Positions 45,127 through 54,167 of a stretch of 64,000 bases of DNA are shown here, piece by piece. How positions within the stretch are numbered: the first letter of the stretch is position 1; every line of letters starts with the position of its first letter. The translations under genes were made by a program, and so were the position numbers. The notes beneath the pieces are model-generated. The model worked only from the letters and a program-made list of their open reading frames with translations. It had not been told where the DNA came from and made no database searches. The DNA is taken from contig NZ_LNXY01000003.1 in the NCBI RefSeq assembly GCF_001467585.1, positions 1 to 64,000 on the forward strand, read 5' to 3'. This DNA comes from Legionella drozanskii LLAP-1. GTDB lineage: Bacteria; Pseudomonadota; Gammaproteobacteria; Legionellales; Legionellaceae.

Positions 45127-46857
45127 TTAAACCACCTGCATAGCTTCTACTAATAATTGGAGTCTTGAGCGCCCCTGATAAACATTAATATCCAATTTAT
45201 AAGCGATATGTGCCTTACGTGCACGGTGATTAGGCCATTGATTGAGATCAACATTAAATGCAATGGCATCGATTGCATTACCGCCTTCAGAATGAACCAA
45301 ACTTAATTTAAGATGATGCTTCCCTACTAATCGTTGCTCGAGGATTTCGAAGATATTATCAAAACAAGGCTCAGGAAATTGTTGTCCCCACGGTCCAGCT
45401 TGCTGCAATAAAGTGGCGGTTTCTATACTGAGTTCTGCGAGTTGCAAAGGGCCATCAGTCCATAACTCACCTTCACATTGAGAAACATCAAGATGTTTAG
45501 CGACCTCAGCGACAAAAGCCTGTTGAAACTCAGTGAATGCTTGAGGATGCATGCTTAAACCTGCAGCCATTGCATGACCACCAAATTTGGTAATTAAACC
45601 AGGATTATCACGATCGACTGCTGCGAGTGCATCTCGTATATTTAAGCCCGATACCGAGCGTGCTGAGCCTTTTAATTCATTGTCACTAACCATGGCAAAG
45701 GCAATCACCGGGCGATGGTAGCGCTCTTTCAAGCGTCCCGCTAATATTCCAATCACACCTTGGTGCCAACTTGAATCTGCCATGCATAAAGCGACGGGGA
45801 GATGATGTGCATTTTCCATTTTTTTAGCCAGTTTATCGACTGCCAACATCGCTTGTTCTTTCATTTCTGCTTCAATCACTCGACGCTCTTGATTGAGCTC
45901 GTCTAAATTTTTTGCAAGCATGACGGCTTTCTCATAATTATCACTTAACAAACACTCAATACCTAGCGACATATCATCCAAGCGCCCTGCTGCATTTAAC
46001 CTTGGAGCTATAGCAAAACCCAAATCACTTTCGCGCAATCGTTCGCAATTTCTTCCTGCAATTTCTATCAACGCCTTAATACCCGGTCGACATTGGCCTT
46101 GGCGAATGCGTGCCAGTCCTTGATTGACTAGAATACGGTTATTTTGGTCAAGCGCCACCACATCAGCGACTGTTCCAAGAGCAACAAGGTCTAACAATTG
46201 CGCCATATTCGGTTCGGCTAATCCTTGGGAGCTAAACCAATTGGCATTAATTAAATGACGTCTTAAAGCAAGCATGACATAAAAAATGACCCCCACACCG
46301 GCAATGGATTTACTTTGAAACGGATCGCCAGCTTGGTTGGGATTGACGATGGCACAAGCCTTCGGTAATACCTCTGCGGGTAAATGATGATCAGTAATCA
46401 AGACATCGATCCCTGCTTCCTGCGCAGCTTCTACACCATCAATACTGGCAATGCCATTATCCACTGTGATAATCAAATCAGGTTTCCATTTTTTAGCTAC
46501 ATCGACAATCCCTGGTGTTAAGCCATAGCCAAACTCGAACCGATTAGGAACTAGAAATTCAACATATAAAGCGCCCATCAAACGTAAAGCAGAAATAGCA
46601 ACCGTTGTTGAGGTGGCGCCATCGGCATCAAAATCACCCACAATCAAAATGCGCTGTTGTTCTCGTAAAGCTTGCTCGAGGCGAATACAGGCTTTATCGA
46701 TATCAATTAGCGTAGTAAAGGGGAGCAGCGCTTGAAGGCTTTTATTCAATTGGGATTCATCACTGACCCCTCGTAAAGCAAAAATACGTTGTAAAACAGA
46801 CGGATAGTTTGAAAATGAAGGCAAGGACTGTGGAAGTTGTCGTTGTTTAATGCGCAT
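45127..46857 (-). CDS. recJ: single-strand-specific exonuclease RecJ
   Basis: 576 residues. DHH-family motifs are present: GDFDADGATSTTVA, ITVDNGI, ITDHHLPA and later GSARSVSGLNIRDAL with GGHAMAAGL. It degrades single-stranded DNA 5' to 3' in recombination and mismatch repair. Preceded by the RpfE-like gene, as in Xanthomonas. Confidence 0.95.
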   Translation of the reverse strand: MRIKQRQLPQSLPSFSNYPSVLQRIFALRGVSDESQLNKSLQALLPFTTLIDIDKACIRLEQALREQQRILIVGDFDADGATSTTVAISALRLMGALYVEFLVPNRFEFGYGLTPGIVDVAKKWKPDLIITVDNGIASIDGVEAAQEAGIDVLITDHHLPAEVLPKACAIVNPNQAGDPFQSKSIAGVGVIFYVMLALRRHLINANWFSSQGLAEPNMAQLLDLVALGTVADVVALDQNNRILVNQGLARIRQGQCRPGIKALIEIAGRNCERLRESDLGFAIAPRLNAAGRLDDMSLGIECLLSDNYEKAVMLAKNLDELNQERRVIEAEMKEQAMLAVDKLAKKMENAHHLPVALCMADSSWHQGVIGILAGRLKERYHRPVIAFAMVSDNELKGSARSVSGLNIRDALAAVDRDNPGLITKFGGHAMAAGLSMHPQAFTEFQQAFVAEVAKHLDVSQCEGELWTDGPLQLAELSIETATLLQQAGPWGQQFPEPCFDNIFEILEQRLVGKHHLKLSLVHSEGGNAIDAIAFNVDLNQWPNHRARKAHIAYKLDINVYQGRSRLQLLVEAMQVV

Positions 46858-46885
46858 ATTTTTATTATCTCCCTAGTCTATCGAG

Positions 46886-47692
46886 CTAGATAAATCTAGA
46901 CCACCAATGGGTCGCTCGAGTGGAGTAAGCTAAATTATTCCAATACCAATGAACTTTGTTTTTGCTGATTTTATCGTTTAAATGACAAAGCTCAATTTCT
47001 TTTTGATCATTAATAATTAATAAATGATTTTTTTCGATGATCGTTTCAGAGGTCAGCGCGCTAATTTCTGTTAAACCGAGGTTGAGAAGTTTCTCATCGT
47101 CAGTTGCGACCGGTCTTTTTTCAATGATTTTAAACTCGCCCTCTCCCCAGAACCACAATCCATTGATTGGCAACTTGTTTTCACGCTGTAAATTCAAAGG
47201 GTGCGCGCTCAGATACATTTGCAACTCGGTAATGAGGCGCTGCCAATAGAGCGATGAGTCAAGTGAGTTGAGAGTCGGCATTATGGATTGATGCAACATG
47301 CTCTGCACGGGGCGGCTAGTAATTTGTGGCTTGCCATTTATTCTAAACAGCCAAGTTTGTCCATCATGAAAAAAAGGCTCGAAATGATCGTCTTGAAGAA
47401 AGCGCGCAACTTCCGCAAACCATAAGCGTGATTCACTGTCATCTAAATCAAGTCCAGACCCTGTTGCAACAATCATGGCATCGTTGTGGGTTGCCTCCCA
47501 GTGAATCGGTGAGGCAACAAGCCATTGCCCTTCAGGCAAATAATGATAAAGCGATAAAAATTTGGCTAAAGGTAGGCTTTCTGATTTAAAACCTAAGCCG
47601 ACTAAAATATTTTGATAATAGTTCTCGTGACCGATTAAAGGTTCGCTGCCTACTGGTTGCTCTTCTTTTGAATCATTGACGACCACATCCAT
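46886..47692 (-). CDS. RpfE-like conserved hypothetical protein
   Basis: 268 residues. The C-terminal pattern HPLNLQRENKLPINGLWFWG matches a conserved family named after RpfE of Xanthomonas, sometimes called phosphoglycerate-mutase-like without evidence. No catalytic motif is seen. The gene sits between alaC and recJ with a 1-base gap after the alaC stop, and RpfE is next to recJ in Xanthomonas too. The function is unknown; the ortholog call rests on pattern memory and gene order. Confidence 0.65.
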   Translation of the reverse strand: MDVVVNDSKEEQPVGSEPLIGHENYYQNILVGLGFKSESLPLAKFLSLYHYLPEGQWLVASPIHWEATHNDAMIVATGSGLDLDDSESRLWFAEVARFLQDDHFEPFFHDGQTWLFRINGKPQITSRPVQSMLHQSIMPTLNSLDSSLYWQRLITELQMYLSAHPLNLQRENKLPINGLWFWGEGEFKIIEKRPVATDDEKLLNLGLTEISALTSETIIEKNHLLIINDQKEIELCHLNDKISKNKVHWYWNNLAYSTRATHWWSRFI

Positions 47693-47693
47693 C

Positions 47694-48887
47694 TTAAACG
47701 GCCTGCAAATAACCGTCGCGTCGGAATAAAGCTTTTAAATTACGTAAAGCTTGTCGTGTTCGTTGGTGATTTTCAATTAAACCAAAACGCACAAAATTAT
47801 CTCCCTGAGGGCCGAATCCTACTCCTGGTGATACTGCAATGTAAGCCTCTTGAAGTAGGTATTTTGAAAACTCAAGCGAACCCATATGACTGTAATGCTC
47901 GGGGATAGCTGCCCAGACAAACATCGTTGCTTTGGGCCGCTCTACAGACCAACCGATATCCTGCAAGCCATCACATAAAACATTCCGACGTTGTTCATAC
48001 ATTGACCTAATTTCATGCACACAATCGTCTGAGCCTTCTAAAGCCGCAATCGCAGCAACTTGAATTGGGGTAAAAGTTCCATAATCCAAATACGATTTAA
48101 TTCGAGTCAATGCGCCAACTAACTCTTCATTACCACAAGCAAAACCAACACGCCAACCGGGCATATTGTAGGATTTAGACATAGAGTAGGTTTCTATTGC
48201 AATATCGATTGCACCAGGCACTTGCAAAATGGAGGGTGCTTTGTAGCCATCAAAAACGATATCTGCATAAGCCAGATCGTGAATCACCCAAATTCCGTGA
48301 CGTTTAGCAAGTGCAATAACACGCTCAAAAAACTCATACTCAACGCAATGAGTACTCGGGTTAGCAGGGAAACTGATGACTAAAGCCTTAGGTCTAGGCC
48401 AAGTTTGTTCAATAGCCACTTCCACGGCTTCTAAAAATTGATTTTCATTAATCAAAGGAATTTGTTTTACATTAGCTCCGGCAATTATAAATCCATAGGT
48501 ATGAATAGGATAAGCAGGATCGGGAACTAACACTGTATCCCCTGGACCACTAATGGCCAAAGCAAGATGCGCTAATCCTTCTTTAGAGCCAATCGTTGTT
48601 AACACCTGCTTCTCACTATCGAGACTCACGTGGTAATTTCGTTCATACCAGGCAGCCATTGCTCGACGTAAGCGCGGAATTCCTTTTGACATGGAGTAGC
48701 GATGGGTATCAGGGCGTTGCACGGTCTCAACCAGTTTGTCCACAATGTGTGTTGGCGTTGGTTGATCAGGATTACCCATTCCAAAATCAATGATATCTTC
48801 TCCACGCGCTCGCGCCTCTGACTTAAGTTGGTTAAGCGTATTAAATACATAAGGGGGCAAGCGTTTTATGCGTGGAAACTGACTCAT
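47694..48887 (-). CDS. alaC: alanine transaminase AlaC
   Basis: 397 residues, class I PLP aminotransferase. [37 protein letters not shown] and the PLP-Lys region [19 protein letters not shown] match the AlaC/YfdZ group that makes alanine from pyruvate and glutamate. AGAGGT precedes the start. First gene of the alaC-rpfE-recJ-dusA series. Confidence 0.9.
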   Translation of the reverse strand: MSQFPRIKRLPPYVFNTLNQLKSEARARGEDIIDFGMGNPDQPTPTHIVDKLVETVQRPDTHRYSMSKGIPRLRRAMAAWYERNYHVSLDSEKQVLTTIGSKEGLAHLALAISGPGDTVLVPDPAYPIHTYGFIIAGANVKQIPLINENQFLEAVEVAIEQTWPRPKALVISFPANPSTHCVEYEFFERVIALAKRHGIWVIHDLAYADIVFDGYKAPSILQVPGAIDIAIETYSMSKSYNMPGWRVGFACGNEELVGALTRIKSYLDYGTFTPIQVAAIAALEGSDDCVHEIRSMYEQRRNVLCDGLQDIGWSVERPKATMFVWAAIPEHYSHMGSLEFSKYLLQEAYIAVSPGVGFGPQGDNFVRFGLIENHQRTRQALRNLKALFRRDGYLQAV

Positions 48888-48944
48888 GTTTTCTACCTCT
48901 GTGATATACTGCGTTTAGTATAAATTATTGCCCGTTTAAACACC

Positions 48945-49310
48945 ATGCAAATCAACTTAGAAGCTACTGATGCACACAGTATTCAAGCTTATAGCGACAA
49001 TGAAATAAAGGTTAATTCGATTATTTATCAAAAAAGCCTCATTATAAGTAGTCGGGAGCTCATCACTGACTGGTCTATTGACAGCATTCTGCAACTCGAT
49101 GAAGCCTCTTTGGAACCTCTTCTTCGCTATAGTCCTAACATTATTGTTATTGGCCATAAACAGCAAGGAAAATTCCCACCACCGACTATTTTAGAAACCT
49201 TGTCAAAAAAACGTATTGGTTTGGAGTGTATGTCCATTGGTGCCGCTTGCCGAACTTTTAATGTATTACTAAGCGAGCTACGCGAAGTGGTCATTGGGAT
49301 TATTTTATAA
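48945..49310 (+). CDS. Mth938-like (DUF498) protein
   Basis: 121 residues. The compact Mth938-like fold is recognised by IIYQKSLIISSRELITDW, IIVIGHKQQGKFPPP and the end stretch GLECMSIGAACRTFNVLLSE. The family includes NDUFAF3-related proteins linked to membrane protein or complex I assembly, without a fixed bacterial role. Divergent from alaC with a 57-base gap; a hairpin follows. Confidence 0.85.
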   Translation: MQINLEATDAHSIQAYSDNEIKVNSIIYQKSLIISSRELITDWSIDSILQLDEASLEPLLRYSPNIIVIGHKQQGKFPPPTILETLSKKRIGLECMSIGAACRTFNVLLSELREVVIGIIL

Positions 49311-49377
49311 TCGTAGTCATTGTCTTGAAATGGGGATGGTGTACTGAGAATTTAGGTTTGGAATCTAGCTAGTGATG

Positions 49378-49396
49378 GCCCCCGCAAAACGGGGGC
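49378..49396 (+). terminator. GC-rich hairpin after the Mth938-like gene
   Basis: GCCCCCG (49378-49384), loop CAAAA, then CGGGGGC (49390-49396): a perfect 7-bp stem 68 bases after the stop. It lacks the T-tract of a textbook terminator. Confidence 0.5.
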
Positions 49397-49501
49397 TATA
49401 ACCCTTGGTGATTCGCTTTGAGAGACGAGTTTCCTTTCGAATTAGGTTCGTCGAATAACTCAGCTCTATCTGAGCCTTTCAAAAGGCCAGATAGAAGCCC
49501 T

Positions 49502-50596
49502 CTAGGGTGTATATCCTTGAGTTGCAGTTGGTGTTGCTGGACTTACAACCCCTTGACCAAAAAACATTTGATTAACTAAAGAGCTTACTCCCTTTACTAC
49601 ACCCAAACCAGCTTCTGGTAGGCTCACTTCCACTTTGGCAAGTTCCTTACGAATTAAATCGGCAGCCTCGACTAACTCTTTAGAATCTTTCTTGCTTGTA
49701 TAGGGGGTTATTACATATTTTGTGTTTTTATCTTCATGTGGGTTAGCATTGTCCATAGGTTCTCTCGTTGTCGGATGAGAATTATTCTCACTCCCCAACC
49801 ATCTATTCAGTTGTATGTCACAACTAATTTTAGTGGTTCCAGGCACAGCCCTCCATTGGTCAGGAGAAACTTCAAACATTTTTACAACTAAAACTGGTAT
49901 CTCGATATCCATCATCATCATTTCGTCTAGATCACTATTATAAGGTGTTTGACCTCTAGCTATTTCCTGATCTAACTTTGTCAATCGAGCATCTAAATCG
50001 ATATATTTATCTAAAATAGTTTTAATCCCCTCTTTCTCTTGCGCTGACGCAAGCTCTTCTTCGGATAAGGGCGAAAAAACAACCTCTTGTCCTGTTTTAT
50101 CGTGCAAAGCAGCAAAAGCAGCCTCGTCCATAGGTTGTGGATCATTATGAGGAGCAACGAAAGTTGCTAGAGTTCTTACATACTCAACAATTCCAGTTAA
50201 AGAAGTAGAAAAATAACTGAAATCGAATAAAAATCGGTTGATGACATGGGAAAATAAGCCTTCATTGTATCCATCTAATGTTCCAGCTATAAAACTTCTA
50301 ATTACATCATTGATTGCTAATGTTAACTCTGCAGCAAGGACAATAATTGCAAAGGGGACGCCAATAAAAAATGTCAATAAACCCGTTAATATAAGTGACG
50401 CGATAGCATAGCCTAATCTATCATCTTCGTTAGTCCTAAAAGCTTGGATAGCCGATAAAATTGGCAATCCAAGGATAATAATTGTAGCAAGTACGAAAGT
50501 TCCAATTATGATAAACGCGTTAACGATTGCAGATTTAATCGGATATAAAACAAAACCTACTGCCGCCCCACTTATTTTATTTAACGCTCGTAACAT
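49502..50596 (-). CDS. membrane protein with U-box-like domain, candidate effector
   Basis: 364 residues. Residues 1-110 hold three hydrophobic stretches (AVGFVLYPIKSAIVNAFIII; VLATIIILGLPILSAI; IASLILTGLLTFFIGVPFAI). After a charged linker, residues about 225-330 show a U-box-like arrangement: DIEIPVLVVKMFEVSP, then DIQLNRWLGSE followed by HPTTREP and a helix ELVEAADLIRKELAKV. The order resembles E3 ubiquitin-ligase U-boxes (entry strand, conserved W-L before a P-x-T-x-x-P loop). In Legionella such domains occur in effectors. The match is by eye and weak; the rest is unrecognised. Confidence 0.55.
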   Translation of the reverse strand: MLRALNKISGAAVGFVLYPIKSAIVNAFIIIGTFVLATIIILGLPILSAIQAFRTNEDDRLGYAIASLILTGLLTFFIGVPFAIIVLAAELTLAINDVIRSFIAGTLDGYNEGLFSHVINRFLFDFSYFSTSLTGIVEYVRTLATFVAPHNDPQPMDEAAFAALHDKTGQEVVFSPLSEEELASAQEKEGIKTILDKYIDLDARLTKLDQEIARGQTPYNSDLDEMMMMDIEIPVLVVKMFEVSPDQWRAVPGTTKISCDIQLNRWLGSENNSHPTTREPMDNANPHEDKNTKYVITPYTSKKDSKELVEAADLIRKELAKVEVSLPEAGLGVVKGVSSLVNQMFFGQGVVSPATPTATQGYTP

Positions 50597-50748
50597 TTTA
50601 ACCTCTATATCTTAAAATTCACTGTTCTTCGCTTAATTGGTAGATCAATGGATACATAAAAATGCAGTATGTTAACATCATAGCCAATAAAATAATAGAG
50701 TTTGATGCAATTATGCTCGGGGACTTCCCCCCCCTAGAGTAGGTGTGT

Positions 50749-50966
50749 TGGGCGAAGGTCTGAGGTATCGTCACTTTTTTTTGAACAAAAATAGCTGTTG
50801 CTCCAATCAGTAGCTCGATCCGTTCGGGCTGACTCCTTCGAGTGCCTCAGGACAGGCCCTCGAGACGTCGCTGGCGCTCCTCTTCAGGCTGAACGGTTCA
50901 GTAAAACACTGGATTTAGCTCCAAATATTATTCAAAAAAAATGACGATACCTCAGGGCCAAGGTCC
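50749..50966. repeat. MITE-like element with terminal inverted repeats, copy A
   Basis: The two ends are inverted copies: CTGAGGTATCGTCAC then eight T and GAACAA (50760-50788), and its complement at 50928-50955. Between them lie GC-rich palindromic segments with the GTTCGGGCTGA motif, TCGAGACGTCGCTGGCGC and CAGGCTGAACGG. It carries no gene. It ends 3 bases before the stop of the GFA-family gene, and copy B is at the far end of the following gene block in inverted orientation. It fills most of the 370-base gap after 50596. Confidence 0.8.
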
Positions 50967-50968
50967 AC

Positions 50969-51463
50969 CTACAAGTTATAAAGCTGATGACGCTTATGCC
51001 ATTCCTCAATCGACTCTTTAGGGAATTGAGCGAATCGCTGATCCTGATTTGTACTAGCAAGTTCACACCAATTCGCGGCATAGTCTAGCAAAATATGCAA
51101 CCTCTCAGGAGGTTTAGGTAACGGAGTATCAATGGCAGAGGCAAAAGGATAGACCCACTCTGGCCATCGCGGATCAAAAATCCACAAGCAGGAGCCGCAT
51201 TGTTTACAAAAATGTCTTTGGCCTTCACTGATTTCTTTCGGTCTACCTTGTTTATCACGCGACATGATCGCATGGTAAATTGCTAAAGATGGCTTTCCTT
51301 CTATCGTTAAAGTATCCGCTTGCCCCATAATGTTAATGGCATAACCGCCACCACCAGCAGTTTTTCGACAAATAGAACAATAGCAGTACATAAAAGGATA
51401 GGGAGTGTGCGATTCAACTTCAAACTTTACAGCTTGACAATGACAAGATCCATTGAGTTTCAT
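50969..51463 (-). CDS. GFA/CENP-V family zinc-binding protein
   Basis: 164 residues. The zinc-binding Cys pattern of the glutathione-dependent formaldehyde-activating (GFA) family is present: GSCHCQAVKFEV, YCYCSICRKTAGGGGYAIN and FCKQCGSCLWIF. The fold binds one or two zinc ions; despite the family name, most members have no proven formaldehyde activity. It is downstream of pbpC with a 13-base gap on the same strand. Confidence 0.88.
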   Translation of the reverse strand: MKLNGSCHCQAVKFEVESHTPYPFMYCYCSICRKTAGGGGYAINIMGQADTLTIEGKPSLAIYHAIMSRDKQGRPKEISEGQRHFCKQCGSCLWIFDPRWPEWVYPFASAIDTPLPKPPERLHILLDYAANWCELASTNQDQRFAQFPKESIEEWHKRHQLYNL

Positions 51464-51476
51464 CCTACTCTCCTAG

Positions 51477-53780
51477 TTATCCCATTTCGATATTGATATC
51501 TCGCGCATTTGAGCGACCGTGATCATCAACAACTCTAATGACAAATTTACCTGGTTTAGCTTTCCAAAAAAAGGGTTCATCAGGTCGAGTTTTTGCTAAA
51601 TAGACTTCATTGATGAACCAATAAATAGAAGCAACATCTGCATCCGTTACGGCAGTTAAAGGAATTTCTGTATTGTGTACTGAGTTGGCCCGCACAATAT
51701 AGCTCAAATCCGTTTGGGGTGATCTAATTTGCGGGCTTAGCCCAAAGTTAGTTTGCGTTAAACTACAATCAGACTCAAAAACTGGAGGAACACGGCGTTG
51801 AATGCCGGCTTGTTTGAAAATTTTTAGTAAGTCAGTAGGCCAAAATTCGTAAATTTCGAAACGAGTATTGTCATTAAAATGGCAGGTTCTTAAGCCTGTA
51901 TTTTTATCAATAGCCACTTCGCGATAAATGGTGTCGGTCTTTATCGGTGATTTACCAGGGATAAACCAAGTCATTTCCTTGTCTTGGCAATAACGAGTAG
52001 GCAGCATGCCCGATGCTTTGCAAACCTCAACTCGCGTCAGCTGCATTGTCTCTGGCCGCTTCTCTATGATAGCTAAGGGTCCACGCTCATGGCGGATAGC
52101 ATCAATTAACTCAAAAAATAAAGGGGCAGCAAGATTTTTCCCAACAAATGCAGGATTAGCTTGGTTATCAAAATTGCCAAGCCATACAGTTAACACATAG
52201 GGACCAAAAACACCGACTGACCAGGCATCGCGATATCCCGATGAGGTTCCCGTTTTCCACGCGACCTGCGTATTATTCGACGTTGAACCCTGCAATTGGG
52301 GACGAGGGGTATTTTTTAACATGTCTAAAACTAAATAGCTGGCCTCGGGACTGAGAAGTCGAGTACCTGGACTACTGGGTTCATCTTTACGCGTTCGTAA
52401 GGGATGCCACAGGCCGTCATTGTTCAACATCGCGTAGAGGCTCGCTAATTCCCTCATAGTTAACTCGGCCCCACCTAGACTCAAGGCTAAGCCATAGTAA
52501 GATTCCGATTTCAATTCGCTGACTTGGGCGTTTTCAAGTAATTGATGCAAATTAGGCTTGGTTAATTGACTTTCTAGGTAAATCGCCGGGATATTTCGGC
52601 TTAATACCAACGCATCCTTTGCTTTAATCGGTCCCATAAAATCATAATCAAAATTTTCTGGATTATAGCTTCCAAAGCTGGAAGGAACATCTTTTAATAC
52701 CGTGTTAGGATGAATCAATCCCTGATCAAGCGCTAATCCATAGATAAAAGGTTTTAGTGTCGAACCTGGTGAGCGTTTTATTTCGGTTCCATTGATTTGC
52801 CCGCCAATCTCAGAATTAAAAAAATCAGCCGAACCCACTAATCCTTTAACCGACATATCACGGGTATCAACCAATAAAACAGCCGCATTATAAGCTCCTA
52901 CTGTTTTTTTACGAACTAAATATTGATGGATTATACGTTTTAGAATCGTCTGTAAACGATAATCCAAAGTTGTTGTAATTTCTTGCTGTTTTCGAGTTTC
53001 ATGCAAAACGGAATTGACAAAATGCGGAGCAATAAATGGCAATGAATGCACCGTTTGCATTTCTAGAGGTAAATGAATGCTTGTCGCTTGGTATGCATCT
53101 TCTGGATGCTTTGCTAGCCAACGAACAAAAAGCTTATTACGAATCGTTTTTAGATTTTTATTTGAAGGGATCCGACGGCTAGGATTTTGAGGAATAACAG
53201 TTAAGGTCAGTGCTTCCGGAAGTGTTAGTTTACTCACCGGTTTAGCAAAATAAATAAGACTCGCGGCCCCTACTCCTTCGATATTATTTCCATAAGGAGC
53301 AAGATTTAAATAGGCCTCTAGGATTTGATCTTTGTTGTAATGCATTTCAAGTTGCAGAGCGCGGATAATTTGCCATAATTTTCCCGATACTTTTTTAGAA
53401 TTTATCCCAAAGCGAATCCGCGCTAATTGCATAGTAATAGTCGATGCACCAACACGACGTGATTTGGCAACATAGGTTTGCCATCCTGCTTTAAATATCG
53501 CGAGAGGATTTAAACCATAATGCCAATAAAAATATTGATCTTCTTGCAATAAAGTTGCTTGTCTAAGTTGGGGTGAAATTTGTGCTAAAGGACTAAACAA
53601 GCGATATTTTTCATCTTGGCTAAGTGTTAAGCGCAGTAAGTGTTGTTGCTCTTCATAGACAGCGGTAGAAAACTGATAATCGCTCAACAAGCTAGGCTTG
53701 GGTAAAAAAAATAAGATTCCCAAACCACAAAAAAAGCTTAGGATTAGTGTAAGGCTAAAAAATTTTAGGAATCGTCGCAT
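51477..53780 (-). CDS. pbpC: penicillin-binding protein 1C
   Basis: 767 residues. An N-terminal anchor (FFSLTLILSFFCGLGILFFL) leads to a GT51 glycosyltransferase domain (EDQYFYWHYGLNPLAIFKA, GASTITMQLARIRF) and a transpeptidase with SPGSTLKPFIYG (Ser-x-x-Lys), LSRNIPAIY and AWKTGTSSGYRDAW (KTG). The last 120 residues match the PBP1C C-terminal domain. It makes or repairs peptidoglycan in the periplasm and is classically paired with a bacterial alpha-2-macroglobulin, which is the divergent neighbour. Confidence 0.95.
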   Translation of the reverse strand: MRRFLKFFSLTLILSFFCGLGILFFLPKPSLLSDYQFSTAVYEEQQHLLRLTLSQDEKYRLFSPLAQISPQLRQATLLQEDQYFYWHYGLNPLAIFKAGWQTYVAKSRRVGASTITMQLARIRFGINSKKVSGKLWQIIRALQLEMHYNKDQILEAYLNLAPYGNNIEGVGAASLIYFAKPVSKLTLPEALTLTVIPQNPSRRIPSNKNLKTIRNKLFVRWLAKHPEDAYQATSIHLPLEMQTVHSLPFIAPHFVNSVLHETRKQQEITTTLDYRLQTILKRIIHQYLVRKKTVGAYNAAVLLVDTRDMSVKGLVGSADFFNSEIGGQINGTEIKRSPGSTLKPFIYGLALDQGLIHPNTVLKDVPSSFGSYNPENFDYDFMGPIKAKDALVLSRNIPAIYLESQLTKPNLHQLLENAQVSELKSESYYGLALSLGGAELTMRELASLYAMLNNDGLWHPLRTRKDEPSSPGTRLLSPEASYLVLDMLKNTPRPQLQGSTSNNTQVAWKTGTSSGYRDAWSVGVFGPYVLTVWLGNFDNQANPAFVGKNLAAPLFFELIDAIRHERGPLAIIEKRPETMQLTRVEVCKASGMLPTRYCQDKEMTWFIPGKSPIKTDTIYREVAIDKNTGLRTCHFNDNTRFEIYEFWPTDLLKIFKQAGIQRRVPPVFESDCSLTQTNFGLSPQIRSPQTDLSYIVRANSVHNTEIPLTAVTDADVASIYWFINEVYLAKTRPDEPFFWKAKPGKFVIRVVDDHGRSNARDINIEMG

Positions 53781-54167
53781 TGAGTTATATTGAAATAGAG
53801 TAGGAATTAATTGATGACTTAAAAATCATTTTACTCCATTGTTAATAATTTTTACAATTACAGCCTATTCTTTAATGTCTACCAGCTATGTTCAAACGTT
53901 TCATATGCGACTCATTGATGCAGAGCTAAGATCTCAATGGTCTGATCATAAATATGAAACCATGACTGCTTACTTTGAAAAATTTGTTCCCCTAATTCCG
54001 CATGTGAACGATGATTTGGAATATTTTAGGAATACAATGAGTTAGCTGAAAGCTAGCCGCTTCAGAGCCATTTTGAGAAATAAATAATTCGAAATAGGAT
54101 AAATATTAAGCAAAACAAGGTAAACTTCTCCTCGTCTGCCACAGTTAACCTAAAAATAGAACAATAT
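53781..54167. other. promoter region between pbpC and the alpha-2-macroglobulin gene, with doubtful small ORF
   Basis: 387 bases between divergent genes. A frame of 56 codons starts at ATG 53875 (MSTSYVQTFHMRL, ending DDLEYFRNTMS at 54045). Its composition is protein-like, but it has no ribosome-binding site and no recognised domain; it could be a decayed gene. The rest is AT-rich and presumably holds both promoters. Confidence 0.3.
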
